Assembly: GCF_000802245.2 (NCBI RefSeq)
Contig: NZ_CP021080.1
Span: 4,526,001 to 4,590,000, forward strand
Origin: Streptomyces pluripotens
GTDB taxonomy: Bacteria > Actinomycetota > Actinomycetes > Streptomycetales > Streptomycetaceae
DNA length: 64,000 nt
Reading direction: 5' to 3'
This document shows positions 1 to 8,448 of the stretch, piece after piece. Within the stretch, counting starts at the first letter, position 1. Each line of letters begins with the position of its first letter. The translations under genes and the position numbers were made by a program. Below the pieces are notes generated by a model. The model saw only the letters and a program-made list of their open reading frames with translations, was not told where the DNA came from and made no database searches.

Positions 1-929
1 GCGGTCTCCTTGTAGACCTCGTTGTGCTCGTGCTTCCCCGGATTCATCACCGTGACGAGCAGCACCCTGCCGTTGCGCTCGGCGACACCGGTGAAGGTGG
101 CGCCCGCGTGGGTGGTGTTGCCGTTCTTCACACCTGCGATGCCCCGGTAGACGGGCACGTCGGTGTCGCCGCTCAGCATCCGGTTGGTGTTCTGGATCTC
201 CCTGGACCCGAATCGCGCCCGCACGGTGGAGCAGTAGTCGCGGAAGTCCTTCTTCTGCAGCCCGGAACGGGCGAACAGGGTCAGGTCGTACGCCGACGAC
301 ACCTGCCCGGGTTCGTCGTAGCCGTCGGGGGAGACCACGTGCGTGTCCAGCGCCTGCAGGTCGTCGGCGTGCGCCTGCATGTCCTTGACGGTCTGTCCGA
401 CACCGCCGTTCATCGAGGACAGCACGTGGACGGCGTCGTTGCCCGAGCGCAGGAAGACCCCGAGCCACAGGTCGTGGACGGTGTAGGTGTGCCCCGCCGC
501 TATGCCGACCACGCTGGAACCGGCGCCCATTCCGGCGAGGTCGGACGGCACCACCTTGTGCCGGGTCCCTCTCGGAAACCGGGGCAGCACGGTGTCGGCG
601 AACAGCATCTTCAGCGTGCTCGCCGGGGCCAGTCGCCAGTGCGCGTTGTGCGTGGCGAGCACGTCCCCCGACTCGGCGTCGGCGACGATCCAGGAACGGG
701 CGGTGAGGCCCTTGGGCAGCACCGGGACGCCCGGGGCGAGGTTGACCTGCGTGCCGGGCTGTCCGAGCCGGACCCCGCCGACGGTGGACATGTGGGCCGG
801 GGGCGTGGTCGACGGGCTCGACGAGGGGGTGGGAGCGGCGAGGGCGGCGGACGTGGCGACGGACAGCGACGACAGCGCGGCGGAGGCGACCAGCAGGGAG
901 CGCCGGACGGAGTTCTTGGGTGCGGGCAC
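1..929 (-). CDS. D-alanyl-D-alanine carboxypeptidase (serine peptidase S11), 3' end outside window
   Basis: A secreted or membrane-anchored penicillin-binding protein that trims the terminal D-Ala of peptidoglycan stems. I start it at GTG 929. The N-terminus is a basic stretch plus a hydrophobic segment (about residues 10-32), a signal peptide or anchor, followed by a Ser/Pro/Thr linker. The family triad is visible: STLK at about 104-107 (nucleophilic Ser), SGN at 162-164, and a third motif that reads KNG (268-270) where KTG is usual. About 309 residues are present and the C-terminus runs past base 1. The next gene is divergent, the small membrane protein at 1021. The family call is firm; the gene name is not assigned. 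Confidence 0.9.
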   Translation of the reverse strand, partial: MPAPKNSVRRSLLVASAALSSLSVATSAALAAPTPSSSPSTTPPAHMSTVGGVRLGQPGTQVNLAPGVPVLPKGLTARSWIVADAESGDVLATHNAHWRLAPASTLKMLFADTVLPRFPRGTRHKVVPSDLAGMGAGSSVVGIAAGHTYTVHDLWLGVFLRSGNDAVHVLSSMNGGVGQTVKDMQAHADDLQALDTHVVSPDGYDEPGQVSSAYDLTLFARSGLQKKDFRDYCSTVRARFGSREIQNTNRMLSGDTDVPVYRGIAGVKNGNTTHAGATFTGVAERNGRVLLVTVMNPGKHEHNEVYKET

Positions 930-1020
930 GGTCGAGAACGTACCCGGAGCGCGCCGTGAAGTCCCACCGCCGGTGGCACCCCCGGCACGGAACCGGACGG
1001 CAGGCGGCGATACTGGCCCC

Positions 1021-1260
1021 ATGAAACTCAGCCGCCCGGTCTCCTGGTTCCTGCTCGCCTTCGGGGTGTGGAGCTGGGTCATCTGGGTCACTTTCGTGAA
1101 GAACCTGATCAAGGACGGCAGCGGGCTTGCCTTCCACAACGGTCACCCGACCGCGTACTTCTGGGTGCACCTGTTGCTGGCGATCGTCTCCTTCGTACTG
1201 GGGACGGCCATCGGGGTCATCGGGTTGCGCGGGCTGCGCGCACTGCGCCGGACCCCCTAG
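1021..1260 (+). CDS. Small membrane protein, SCO4848 family
   Basis: A 79-residue protein with two hydrophobic segments (about 8-27 and 46-70) separated by a short loop containing NGHPTAYFW. It ends in an Arg-rich tail. It matches what I remember of the actinobacterial SCO4848 family, whose function is unknown; in Streptomyces it sits next to a D-Ala-D-Ala carboxypeptidase, as here, which argues for an envelope role (inference). Start ATG 1021 is divergent from the carboxypeptidase start at 929, so the two share a promoter region of about 90 bp. The TAG stop lies inside a tandem 15-bp duplication. Confidence 0.85.
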   Translation: MKLSRPVSWFLLAFGVWSWVIWVTFVKNLIKDGSGLAFHNGHPTAYFWVHLLLAIVSFVLGTAIGVIGLRGLRALRRTP

Positions 1261-1286
1261 TACCGCACCAGCTAGTACCGCACCAG
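1257..1286. repeat. Perfect 15-bp tandem duplication
   Basis: The unit CTAGTACCGCACCAG occurs twice back to back (1257-1271 and 1272-1286). The first copy contains the stop codon of the preceding gene, so the duplication is a recent replication slippage in the 3' untranslated region and does not change the protein. Confidence 0.85.
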
Positions 1287-1690
1287 GCGACGTTCGCCCC
1301 GTCGTGACGCCGGCATGCATGCATGCATGCATGCATGCATGCACGCTCGCCGAACCGACCGAAAGCCCACGTACATCCCGTACGAGGATGTCCGGCCAGC
1401 ACGCCGTGAGCACGCACCGGACGCCGCTCCGTGACGGGCACACGTTGCCTGCCGCGGCACGAGCGGCGCCTCCCCCGGGACAGGCGGTCCCGCAACTGCG
1501 CAGGTGCTGTGCAGTCGGCTGAAAACAACGCCTTAACAACACCTCGGTAAGTTCTTGCTCATCTGGGCAGAAAGCCCTTCCCCCAGGTGAAACACGTGTG
1601 ATTAGGTGAGCCGCGCCACTTTAGGGGAGTGGCCATTTTCGTGCTGGGCCAGGGGTAGGGCCTTGACCGGCCTGGGGAGGCAACACCACC
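1287..1690. other. Intergenic region upstream of the solute-binding protein gene
   Basis: About 400 bp with no convincing gene. It holds the GCAT microsatellite at 1313-1343 and a small inverted repeat, GCCACT-7 nt-AGTGGC, at 1615-1633. A purine-rich GGGGAGG ribosome-binding site at about 1674-1680 precedes the ATG at 1691. The region is more AT-rich from about 1520 to 1640 than its surroundings, as expected for a promoter, but I cannot place a convincing -10/-35 pair. Confidence 0.5.
1313..1343. repeat. GCAT tetranucleotide microsatellite (7 units)
   Basis: Seven perfect GCAT units run from 1313 to 1340 and continue as GCA. Each GCATGC window is its own reverse complement, so the tract can form alternating self-complementary structures. 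A pure tetranucleotide repeat of this length is rare in a genome with over 70 percent GC. Confidence 0.95.
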
Positions 1691-3250
1691 ATGCGATCTC
1701 TTCGCATGCGCATTTTCGTGACGCTGCTCGTACTCGCCGTCGTGGGAATCGGCGGCTGGCAACTGCTGCCATCACAGGAGGACAAGAACAACACCATCAC
1801 CGTCGGCACGACCGACGCGGTCACCGCACTCGATCCGGCCGGTGCGTACGACGCCGGCTCCTGGGCACTGTTCAGCAACGTGTTCCAGTCGTTGTTGACC
1901 TTCGAGCCGGGCGGGGCCGAACCGGTTCCGGACGCCGCGAAGAGCTGCTCGTTCCAGGACACCGGGCTGAAGACGTACCAGTGCACGCTGCGCGACGGGA
2001 TCACCTTCCCGAGCGGGCGCGCGATGACGGCCGAGGACGTGAAGTTTTCCTTCGACCGGGTCAAGAAGATCAACTCCGAAGTCGGCCCGGCGTCACTGTT
2101 CGCCACGCTCGGCTCGGTGACCGCCGACGACGCCAAGACGGTCACCTTCCACCTGTCGTCCCCGGACGCCACCTTCCCGCTGAAGGTCGCCACCGGAGCC
2201 GGTTCCATCGTGGACAAGGAGAAGTACCCGGCCGACTCCCTGCGCACCGGCTCCGCCGTCGACGGCACCGGCCCGTACCGGCTGACGGGGTACACCAAGG
2301 ACAAGACGGCCGACCTCGCGCCGAACACGGGCTACAAGGGGTACCTCAGCGGTCCCGGCAGCCCGATCGCACTGCGCTACTACGCCGACTCCCAGAAGCT
2401 CAACAGCGCCTGGAAGGCCGGGCAAGTGGACGTCGCCACCCGGACACTGCCGCCGGACGTGCTCTCCCAGCTGAACCCGAGCGACCCCAAGATGCGCGTC
2501 ACTGAGTCGGACAGCGCGGAGACCCACAACCTGTACCTCAACACCCGCGCCAGCTCACCGCTGCACGATGCCCGGGTGCGCAGGGCCATGGCCTGGCTGA
2601 TCAACCGCGAGAAGCTGGCCGTGACGGTCTACCAGGGCACGGTGGATCCGCTGTACTCGCTGATCCCGACCGGCATCACCGGCCACACCACGTCGTTCTT
2701 CGACAACTACCCGACGCAGAGCGTGGACAAGGCGCGCGAGCTGCTCACCCAGGCTGGGGTGACCCTGCCGGTGCGGTTCACCTTCGGCTACGGCAAGGGC
2801 CGGGGCGTGGGCGCGCAGGAGGCGGCGGCGCTGAAGCAGCAACTGGAGGCGGGCGGCCTGTTCAAGGTGGACGTCCGGGGTTACGAGTGGACCGACTTCC
2901 AAAAGCGCTGGGCGACCGGGAAGCTGGACGCATGGGCGGTCGGCTGGGTGGCCGACTACCCGGACCCCGACACCTTCGGCGCCGCGCTCGTCGGTACCGG
3001 CTCCACGATGAGCACCGGGTACAGCAGCAAGCCGGTCGACCACCTCATCCAGGACAGCCAGCGGTTCGCCGACCGTACCCGTGCCGCGAAGGACTTCCGC
3101 AGCATCCAGGGCGACGTGGCCCAGGACGTGCCGCTGATCCCGCTGTGGCAGCGCAAGGAGTACGTGGTGAGCACCGAGGACGTGGGCGGCGGCCAGTACC
3201 TGTCCGACGGCACGGGCGTGTTCCGGCTGTGGCGGCTGCAGTGGATCTGA
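1691..3250 (+). CDS. ABC transporter substrate-binding protein, family 5 (peptide/nickel type), non-lipoprotein
   Basis: A 519-residue extracytoplasmic solute-binding protein of the OppA/DppA family. Characteristic elements are the N-terminal TVGTTDAVTALDPA segment, a GRAMTAEDVKFSFDR block (about 115-130), a run through KARELLTQAG, and the C-terminal QGDVAQDVPLIPLWQR motif. The first 25 residues form a basic stretch plus a hydrophobic helix ending in QLLPSQE. I see no lipobox cysteine, unlike most Gram-positive family-5 proteins, so it is either secreted or anchored by the uncleaved helix. No permease or ATPase gene is adjacent, so it is an orphan receptor or works with a transporter encoded elsewhere. 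RBS GGGGAGG supports ATG 1691. Confidence 0.88.
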   Translation: MRSLRMRIFVTLLVLAVVGIGGWQLLPSQEDKNNTITVGTTDAVTALDPAGAYDAGSWALFSNVFQSLLTFEPGGAEPVPDAAKSCSFQDTGLKTYQCTLRDGITFPSGRAMTAEDVKFSFDRVKKINSEVGPASLFATLGSVTADDAKTVTFHLSSPDATFPLKVATGAGSIVDKEKYPADSLRTGSAVDGTGPYRLTGYTKDKTADLAPNTGYKGYLSGPGSPIALRYYADSQKLNSAWKAGQVDVATRTLPPDVLSQLNPSDPKMRVTESDSAETHNLYLNTRASSPLHDARVRRAMAWLINREKLAVTVYQGTVDPLYSLIPTGITGHTTSFFDNYPTQSVDKARELLTQAGVTLPVRFTFGYGKGRGVGAQEAAALKQQLEAGGLFKVDVRGYEWTDFQKRWATGKLDAWAVGWVADYPDPDTFGAALVGTGSTMSTGYSSKPVDHLIQDSQRFADRTRAAKDFRSIQGDVAQDVPLIPLWQRKEYVVSTEDVGGGQYLSDGTGVFRLWRLQWI

Positions 3251-3331
3251 CCGGGTGATGTGTCGCGCCGGCCGGCCCTGAGCCGCAGCACGCGGCCCGG
3301 GAGCCGGGTCGGTCCGACGCGTTCACCCGGT
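3250..3331. terminator. Long inverted repeat between convergent genes (possible bidirectional terminator)
   Basis: ACCGGGTGA at 3250-3258 is perfectly complementary to TCACCCGGT at 3323-3331, enclosing 64 GC-rich bases that can fold further. It occupies almost the whole gap between the stop of the solute-binding protein (+) and the stop of the TetR gene (-), where a shared terminator is expected. There is no T-tract. Confidence 0.45.
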
Positions 3332-3336
3332 GCTGA

Positions 3337-4077
3337 TCAGTCGCCCCGCTCGCGCGCCGGATCCGGCAGTGCTTTCGTCATTCCCGGCAGGAAGTCCGTG
3401 AAGAGTTCGTGGACCTCCAGGACCAGGGGACGCAGGACCCGGAAGCGGGCGAGGGCGACCCCCCGCGCGGTCAGCCGAGCGCCCCGCCGCGCCAGCCGGT
3501 AGCTGCGCTCCCGCCCCTGAGTCCGGTCGAAGACCCAGTACAGGACCAGGCCCATCTGGGCCAGCCACATCAACTCCGGCAGGGCTTCACGTAGTTCGGG
3601 TGCCACCTTGGACCTGGAGCCGGCCAGTACCTCCCGGTGGACGCTGATGGCCTGCTCGCGGGCGTGCTCGCTCTCCGGGGAAAAGGGGCTGAGCGGGCTG
3701 TCGGGATCGGCGGCGTTCTTGAAGAACTGCACGGCGAACTCGTGGTACGGCGTGGCGATGTCCAGCCACGCGGTCAGCACGCCCGCCAGCCGCGCTTCCA
3801 GTTCGGTCTCCCGGTCCAGTACTTCCCGGACCGCCGCCTGGTGTGCGGCGGCGATCCGGTCGTAGAAGCCCTGGATCAGGTGCTCCTTGCCGTCGAAGTA
3901 GTAGTAGGCGTTGCCGACGGAGACCCCGGCCTCCTTGGCGATGGCCCGCATCGTCGTCTTGTCGTAACCGCGTTCCTGGAACAGCCGCAATGCGGTCTCC
4001 AGGATCAGTGCGCGGGTCTGCTCGGACTTGCTGCTCTGGGGGCCGGCCGCGGCCGGGCCGTCGTTCTTCGCGGGCAC
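3337..4077 (-). CDS. TetR family transcriptional regulator
   Basis: A 246-residue regulator. The N-terminal DNA-binding domain is clear: TRALILETALRLF, then AIAKEAGVSVGNAYYYF (helix-turn-helix, about residues 43-60), then KEHLIQGFYDRI. The C-terminal ligand domain has the length and helical pattern of the family but no recognisable effector signature. Start ATG 4077 follows no strong Shine-Dalgarno, so a slightly different start is possible. It is convergent with the solute-binding protein gene and about 50 bp from the VOC gene stop. The target is unknown. Confidence 0.9.
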   Translation of the reverse strand: MPAKNDGPAAAGPQSSKSEQTRALILETALRLFQERGYDKTTMRAIAKEAGVSVGNAYYYFDGKEHLIQGFYDRIAAAHQAAVREVLDRETELEARLAGVLTAWLDIATPYHEFAVQFFKNAADPDSPLSPFSPESEHAREQAISVHREVLAGSRSKVAPELREALPELMWLAQMGLVLYWVFDRTQGRERSYRLARRGARLTARGVALARFRVLRPLVLEVHELFTDFLPGMTKALPDPARERGD

Positions 4078-4130
4078 GGTAGAAGAGCCTAACGAGTGGC
4101 GCGGGCCCCCTCGGACCGCCCTGTCGGACG

Positions 4131-4568
4131 CTACCGGCTCAGCGGGGTCGGCCCCGATCGGCCCCGGCGGCCCAGCTCCGGACGGCGGGTGTAGTCCGTG
4201 AGGCCGATGACGTTCCCCCAGGGGTCGGCGATCTCCACGGTCCAGCCGGTGGCCCCCTGGAACACCCCGTCCAGGGGCGCGATGCCAGCGGCGGCCAGCT
4301 TCCGCGCCGCCGCCTGTGCGTCCGGTACCTCGACCCAGACGCGTGGCGAGGGCCAGGGCGGCGGCCGGTGGCCGAGTTCCTCCTCGGCGCGCAGCAGGAC
4401 GCCGGGTGTCTCTCCGCCGACCTTCAGCAGTGCGATCCCGGCTTCGTCGAACCGGAACGCCAGGGTGAACCCGGCCCGCTCGTAGAAGCCGGCCGCCTCG
4501 GCGAGGTCGCCGACGGGGAACAGCACGTTGTCGAAACCGAGCAGTTCGTACGACTCATCGTCTGACAT
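4131..4568 (-). CDS. VOC (glyoxalase/bleomycin resistance/dioxygenase) superfamily protein
   Basis: A 145-residue vicinal oxygen chelate protein. The two beta-alpha-beta-beta-beta modules are visible: FDNVLFPVGDLAEAAGFYE at the start and RVWVEVPDAQAAARKL followed by EIADPWGNVIGL at the end. The terminal DPWGN motif is typical. The usual metal ligands are not all obvious, so an enzymatic activity cannot be assigned. It lies just upstream of the TetR gene on the same strand (53 bp gap) and may be co-transcribed with it. Confidence 0.82.
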   Translation of the reverse strand: MSDDESYELLGFDNVLFPVGDLAEAAGFYERAGFTLAFRFDEAGIALLKVGGETPGVLLRAEEELGHRPPPWPSPRVWVEVPDAQAAARKLAAAGIAPLDGVFQGATGWTVEIADPWGNVIGLTDYTRRPELGRRGRSGPTPLSR

Positions 4569-4777
4569 GACGTCAGATTAGATCGGGGCATGCCCCGGGG
4601 CGGCTCAAGCACGCCGGGCACGGCCCGCTCCGATGCCGGCGGTCGTCTTCGGGGAGACCCCGGTGCCCGGCCCGTGCACCGCCCTTCCGGTTGCCTGCGG
4701 CGATCGGAAGGACCAGGCCGGACGGCGCCCCGGCACGCCGTTTGCGCTCAGGTCCACCCGATGGGAGCGCTGTACGT

Positions 4778-4816
4778 GCTCGGGGCCCCGTTCCCTGCGG
4801 AAACGGGGCCCCGAGC
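4778..4816 (-). terminator. Rho-independent-type terminator of the sdh operon
   Basis: A perfect 15-bp inverted repeat (4778-4792 with 4802-4816, starting GCTCGGGGCCCC) around a 9-nt loop lies 21 bp beyond the sdhB stop. There is no long T-run, as is usual for Streptomyces terminators. Confidence 0.85.
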
Positions 4817-4837
4817 GAGGTGTGACGGCGGATCGCC

Positions 4838-5617
4838 TCAGTAGCGGCGCGTGATCAGGGCGCGCTTGACTTCCTGGATCGCCTTCGTGACCTCGATACC
4901 GCGCGGGCAGGCGTCCGTGCAGTTGAAGGTCGTGCGGCAGCGCCACACGCCGTCGCGGTCGTTGAGGATCTCCAGCCGCTGCTCAGCGGCATCATCGCGC
5001 GAGTCGAAGATGAACCGGTGGGCGTTCACGATCGCGGCCGGACCGAAGTACTGGCCGTCGTTCCAGAACACCGGGCAGGACGACGTGCACGCGGCGCACA
5101 GGATGCACTTGGTGGTGTCGTCGAAGCGCTCGCGGTCCTCGGCGGACTGCAACCGCTCCCGGGTCGGCTCGTTCTTGTCGTGGGCGATAAGGAACGGCAT
5201 GACGTCCCGGTACGCCTGGAAGAACGGCTCCATGTCCACGACCAGGTCCTTCAGGACCGTCAGGCCCTTGATGGGCTCGATCGTGATCGGCTTCTCGGGG
5301 TTGATGTCCTTGATCAGCGTCTTGCAGGCAAGGCGGTTCTTGCCGTTGATCCGCATCGCGTCCGAGCCGCAGATGCCGTGCGCGCACGAACGGCGGAAGG
5401 TGAGGCTGCCGTCGACGTCCCACTTGATCTTGTGGAGGCCGTCGAGGACCCGCTCCTTCGGGTCGATCTCCAGCTGGAAGTCTTCCCAGACCGACTCGGC
5501 CGAGACCTCCGGGTTGAACCGGCGGACGCGGAAGGTGACCGTGATGTTGGGGGTGTCGGCGAAGCCGGGCTCGGGCTCGCCGGCCGCGTCCGCCTTGTCC
5601 AGAACAGGGGTAGCCAT
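4838..5617 (-). CDS. sdhB: Succinate dehydrogenase iron-sulfur subunit SdhB
   Basis: The electron-transfer subunit of complex II (259 residues), passing electrons from SdhA FAD to the quinone site. Cluster ligands are visible: the 2Fe-2S set C78, C83, C98 (within SCAHGICGSD and LACK), and the cysteine-rich C-terminal motifs CILCAACTSSCP (171-181) and CRTTFNCTDACPRG (227-237) for the 4Fe-4S and 3Fe-4S clusters. The second motif starting CILCAAC is typical of the family. Its ATG (5617-5615) shares one base with the sdhA stop (TGATG), indicating translational coupling. It is the last gene of sdhCDAB and is followed by a strong terminator. Confidence 0.97.
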   Translation of the reverse strand: MATPVLDKADAAGEPEPGFADTPNITVTFRVRRFNPEVSAESVWEDFQLEIDPKERVLDGLHKIKWDVDGSLTFRRSCAHGICGSDAMRINGKNRLACKTLIKDINPEKPITIEPIKGLTVLKDLVVDMEPFFQAYRDVMPFLIAHDKNEPTRERLQSAEDRERFDDTTKCILCAACTSSCPVFWNDGQYFGPAAIVNAHRFIFDSRDDAAEQRLEILNDRDGVWRCRTTFNCTDACPRGIEVTKAIQEVKRALITRRY

Positions 5618-7371
5618 CAGTACTTACGCTCCATCGGCTGGTAGCGGGTCTGGACGACCGGCTTGTAGTCGAGACGGACGGTTTCCGCGCCGTCGGCGCC
5701 GACCTCGCGGTACGCCATCGTGTGGCGCATGAAGTTGACGTCGTCGCGGTTCGGGTAGTCCTCGCGGTAGTGACCGCCGCGGGACTCCTTGCGGGCCAGC
5801 GCCGAGACGGCCATGACCTCGGCCAGGTCCAGCAGGTTGCCCAGCTCGATGGCCTCCAGCAGGTCCGTGTTGAACCGCCTGCCCTTGTCCTGGATCGCCA
5901 CGTTCTTGTAGCGCTCGCGCAGCTCGGCGATCTTCTCGACCGCCGTCTTGATCGTCTGCTCGGTGCGGAACACCATCACGTTGGCGTCCATGGTCTCCTG
6001 CAGCTCGCGGCGCAGGGTCGCCACCCGCTCGCTGCCGGTCGAGCCGCGCAGCTGCTCGATCTGCTCGACCACGAGGGACTCCGGGTTCTCCGGCAGCTCG
6101 ACGAAGTCCGCCGTGTGGGCGTACTCGGCGGCGGCGATGCCCGCGCGGCGGCCGAAGACGTTGATGTCCAGCAGCGAGTTGGTGCCGAGGCGGTTGGCAC
6201 CGTGCACGGAGACACAGGCGACCTCGCCGGCCGCGTACAGGCCGGGGACGACCGTGGTGTTGTCCGCCAGGACCTCACCCTCGACGTTGGTCGGGATGCC
6301 GCCCATCGCGTAGTGCGCGGTCGGCTGGATCGGGATCGGGTCCGTGTAGGGCTCGATGCCGAGGTAGGTGCGCGCGAACTCGGTGATGTCCGGGAGCTTG
6401 GCGTCCAGCTGCTCCGGCGGGAGGTGCGTCAGGTCGAGGTAGACGTGGTCGCCCTCGGGACCGCAGCCGCGACCCTCGCGGATCTCCGTGTAGATGGAGC
6501 GGGACACGACGTCACGGGACGCCAAGTCCTTCATGACGGGAGCGTACTTCTCCATGAAGCGCTCGCCGTCCTTGTTGCGCAGGATGCCGCCCTCACCGCG
6601 GGCGCCCTCGGTGAGCAGGATGCCCATGCGCCAGATGCCGGTCGGGTGGAACTGGAAGAACTCCATGTCCTCCAGCGGCAGCCCGCGGCGGTAGACGGCG
6701 GCCTGGCCGTCACCGGTGAGGGTGTGCGCGTTGGAGGTCACCTTGAAGAACTTGCCGCAACCGCCGGAGGCGTAGATGACCGCCTTCGCCTGGAAGATGT
6801 GGATCTCGCCGGTGGCCAGCTCGTACGCAACCACACCGGCCGACTTCTTGACGCCGTCGACCTCGATGATCAGCTGGTCCAGGACGTAGAACTCGTTGAA
6901 GAACTCCACGCCCTCCTTGACGCAGTTCTGGTACAGCGTCTGGAGGATCATGTGGCCGGTGCGGTCGGCCGCGTAGCAGGAGCGGCGGACCGGGGCCTCA
7001 CCGTGGTTGCGGCTGTGACCGCCGAAGCGGCGCTGGTCGATGGTGCCGTTCGGCGTCCGGTTGAACGGCAGGCCCATCTTCTCCAGGTCGAGGACCGCGT
7101 CGATGGCCTCCTTCGCCAGGATCTCGGCGGCGTCCTGGTCGACCAGGTAGTCACCGCCCTTGATCGTGTCGAAGGTGTGCCACTCCCAGTTGTCCTCCTC
7201 CACGTTCGCCAGCGCGGCGGCCATGCCGCCCTGCGCGGCGCCCGTGTGGGAGCGGGTGGGGTAGAGCTTGGTCAGCACCGCGGTGCGGCTGCGCTTCGTC
7301 GCCTCGATGGCGGCACGCATGCCCGCGCCACCGGCGCCGACGATGACGGTGTCGTACTTGTGGATCTTCAT
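5617..7371 (-). CDS. sdhA: Succinate dehydrogenase flavoprotein subunit SdhA
   Basis: The catalytic FAD subunit of complex II (584 residues), oxidising succinate to fumarate in the TCA cycle on the cytoplasmic face of the membrane. Visible features are the Rossmann dinucleotide motif [10 protein letters not shown] (12-21), the covalent FAD site SHTGAAQGG with His42, the substrate and active-site stretch FHPTG, an active-site Arg in GGHSRNHGE, and [10 protein letters not shown] near 355. Length and motif order are standard. It lies 19 bp after sdhD and overlaps sdhB by one base. Confidence 0.98.
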   Translation of the reverse strand: MKIHKYDTVIVGAGGAGMRAAIEATKRSRTAVLTKLYPTRSHTGAAQGGMAAALANVEEDNWEWHTFDTIKGGDYLVDQDAAEILAKEAIDAVLDLEKMGLPFNRTPNGTIDQRRFGGHSRNHGEAPVRRSCYAADRTGHMILQTLYQNCVKEGVEFFNEFYVLDQLIIEVDGVKKSAGVVAYELATGEIHIFQAKAVIYASGGCGKFFKVTSNAHTLTGDGQAAVYRRGLPLEDMEFFQFHPTGIWRMGILLTEGARGEGGILRNKDGERFMEKYAPVMKDLASRDVVSRSIYTEIREGRGCGPEGDHVYLDLTHLPPEQLDAKLPDITEFARTYLGIEPYTDPIPIQPTAHYAMGGIPTNVEGEVLADNTTVVPGLYAAGEVACVSVHGANRLGTNSLLDINVFGRRAGIAAAEYAHTADFVELPENPESLVVEQIEQLRGSTGSERVATLRRELQETMDANVMVFRTEQTIKTAVEKIAELRERYKNVAIQDKGRRFNTDLLEAIELGNLLDLAEVMAVSALARKESRGGHYREDYPNRDDVNFMRHTMAYREVGADGAETVRLDYKPVVQTRYQPMERKY

Positions 7372-7390
7372 GATTCTCGCAGCCCCGTGC

Positions 7391-7873
7391 CTAGCGGATG
7401 TTCGGGTCGAAGGTGAAGATCACCAGCGTGCCCAGCAGGATGGTGAAGACCGTGGCGGTGTAGAGCAGGGCCTTCAGCCACAGCCGGGTGTTCGGCCGCT
7501 CGGCGTAGTCGTTGATGACCGTGCGCAGACCATTGGCGCCGTGCAGCATCGCCAGCCACAGCATCAGCAGGTCCCAGACCTGCCAGAACGGGGACGCCCA
7601 GCGGCCGGCCACGAAAGCGAAGCCGATCTTGGAGACACCGCCGTCGAGCACCAACTGGATCAGCAGGTGGCCGAGGACCAGGACGACCAGCACGATGCCG
7701 GACAGGCGCATGAACAGCCAGGCGGCCATCTCGAAGTTGCCCCGGGTCGACTTCGGGGTCTTCCTGGTGCGCTTGCGCGGTGCCTCGATGAACGGGGCCG
7801 GGTTGTCGACGCTGTAGAGGGGGGCGCCCTCGACGGGGCCGACTCCGGACGCGGGGGTTTCAGTCGTGGACAT
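7391..7873 (-). CDS. sdhD: Succinate dehydrogenase membrane anchor subunit SdhD
   Basis: A 160-residue membrane anchor for complex II. I choose ATG 7873 ([10 protein letters not shown]), five bases after the sdhC stop. It has a long polar N-terminus (about 45 residues with a KRTRKTPK basic patch), then three predicted helices near 50-77, 92-117 and 130-155. The first carries [15 protein letters not shown], with a His at the position expected for haem ligation or quinone-site packing. The C-terminus ends FTFDPNIR. The gene lies between sdhC and sdhA, and the neighbours fix its identity. Confidence 0.93.
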   Translation of the reverse strand: MSTTETPASGVGPVEGAPLYSVDNPAPFIEAPRKRTRKTPKSTRGNFEMAAWLFMRLSGIVLVVLVLGHLLIQLVLDGGVSKIGFAFVAGRWASPFWQVWDLLMLWLAMLHGANGLRTVINDYAERPNTRLWLKALLYTATVFTILLGTLVIFTFDPNIR

Positions 7874-7878
7874 GGGCG

Positions 7879-8259
7879 TCAGCTCCCGAACAGAACACGA
7901 GCGGCGTGGCCGAGGACGGGGTAGATCGCCCCCGCCATCAGGACGACCCAGACGCCGACGACGGTCCAGAGCATCTGCTTCTGGTAGCGCGGGCCCTTCG
8001 ACCAGAAGTCGACGGCGATGACGCGCAGACCGTTGAGCGCGTGGAAGAGGATGGCGGCCACGAGGCCGTACTCCAGCAGCGCGACGATCGGCGTCTTGTA
8101 CGTGGCTACGACCTTGTCGTAGTCCTCGGGCGAGACACGCACGAGAGCGGTGTCCAGTACGTGAACGAACAGGAAGAAGAAAATGAGGACGCCGGTGACT
8201 CGGTGAGCCACCCAGGACCACATTCCTTCCCGGCCGCGGTACAGCGTTCCAGCCGGCAC
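7879..8259 (-). CDS. sdhC: Succinate dehydrogenase cytochrome b556 subunit SdhC
   Basis: The first gene of the sdh operon: a 126-residue anchor subunit. WSWVAHRVTGVLIFFFLFVHVLD contains the SdhC signature with HRxTG and the haem-side His in FVHVLD, followed by helices near 60-82 (with HALNGLR) and 95-122. Start GTG 8259 is preceded by GGAGGG at a good spacing. It binds haem b and quinone together with SdhD. Confidence 0.95.
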   Translation of the reverse strand: MPAGTLYRGREGMWSWVAHRVTGVLIFFFLFVHVLDTALVRVSPEDYDKVVATYKTPIVALLEYGLVAAILFHALNGLRVIAVDFWSKGPRYQKQMLWTVVGVWVVLMAGAIYPVLGHAARVLFGS

Positions 8260-8448
8260 GGAAGAACCCTCCGGGAGCGGGGACTAGGGCCGCGCCGGCT
8301 TCACTGTCGGTCGGGCCCGGCCGGGTACGGTCCACCGGCCCCCAGCATCGTAGCGATGCGTCGCGCCGTGCTTTACGGGGGGCCTGCCTGTGTGATCAAA
8401 CTGGCACCGGACGGACTAGAGCTGCGGTATCTGGCGGGGTGTGTGCGG
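8260..8448 (-). promoter_or_regulatory. sdh operon promoter region with a 15-bp palindrome
   Basis: The only sizeable gap upstream of sdhC. Read on the minus strand it contains TACGAT (complement of 8347-8352), a fair -10 element, embedded in the inverted repeat GCATCG-TAG-CGATGC at 8345-8359. A palindrome overlapping a -10 is a likely repressor site (inference). No clear -35 is seen. Confidence 0.5.

Noticed and set aside
1313..1343. GCAT tract as part of a CRISPR or attachment site
   Set aside because: It is a pure microsatellite without spacers, integrase or tRNA nearby.
5722..7416. 564-codon open frame on the plus strand across sdhA
   Set aside because: It is the antisense shadow of sdhA, low in sequence complexity and rich in Val, Asp and Arg; no family resemblance.
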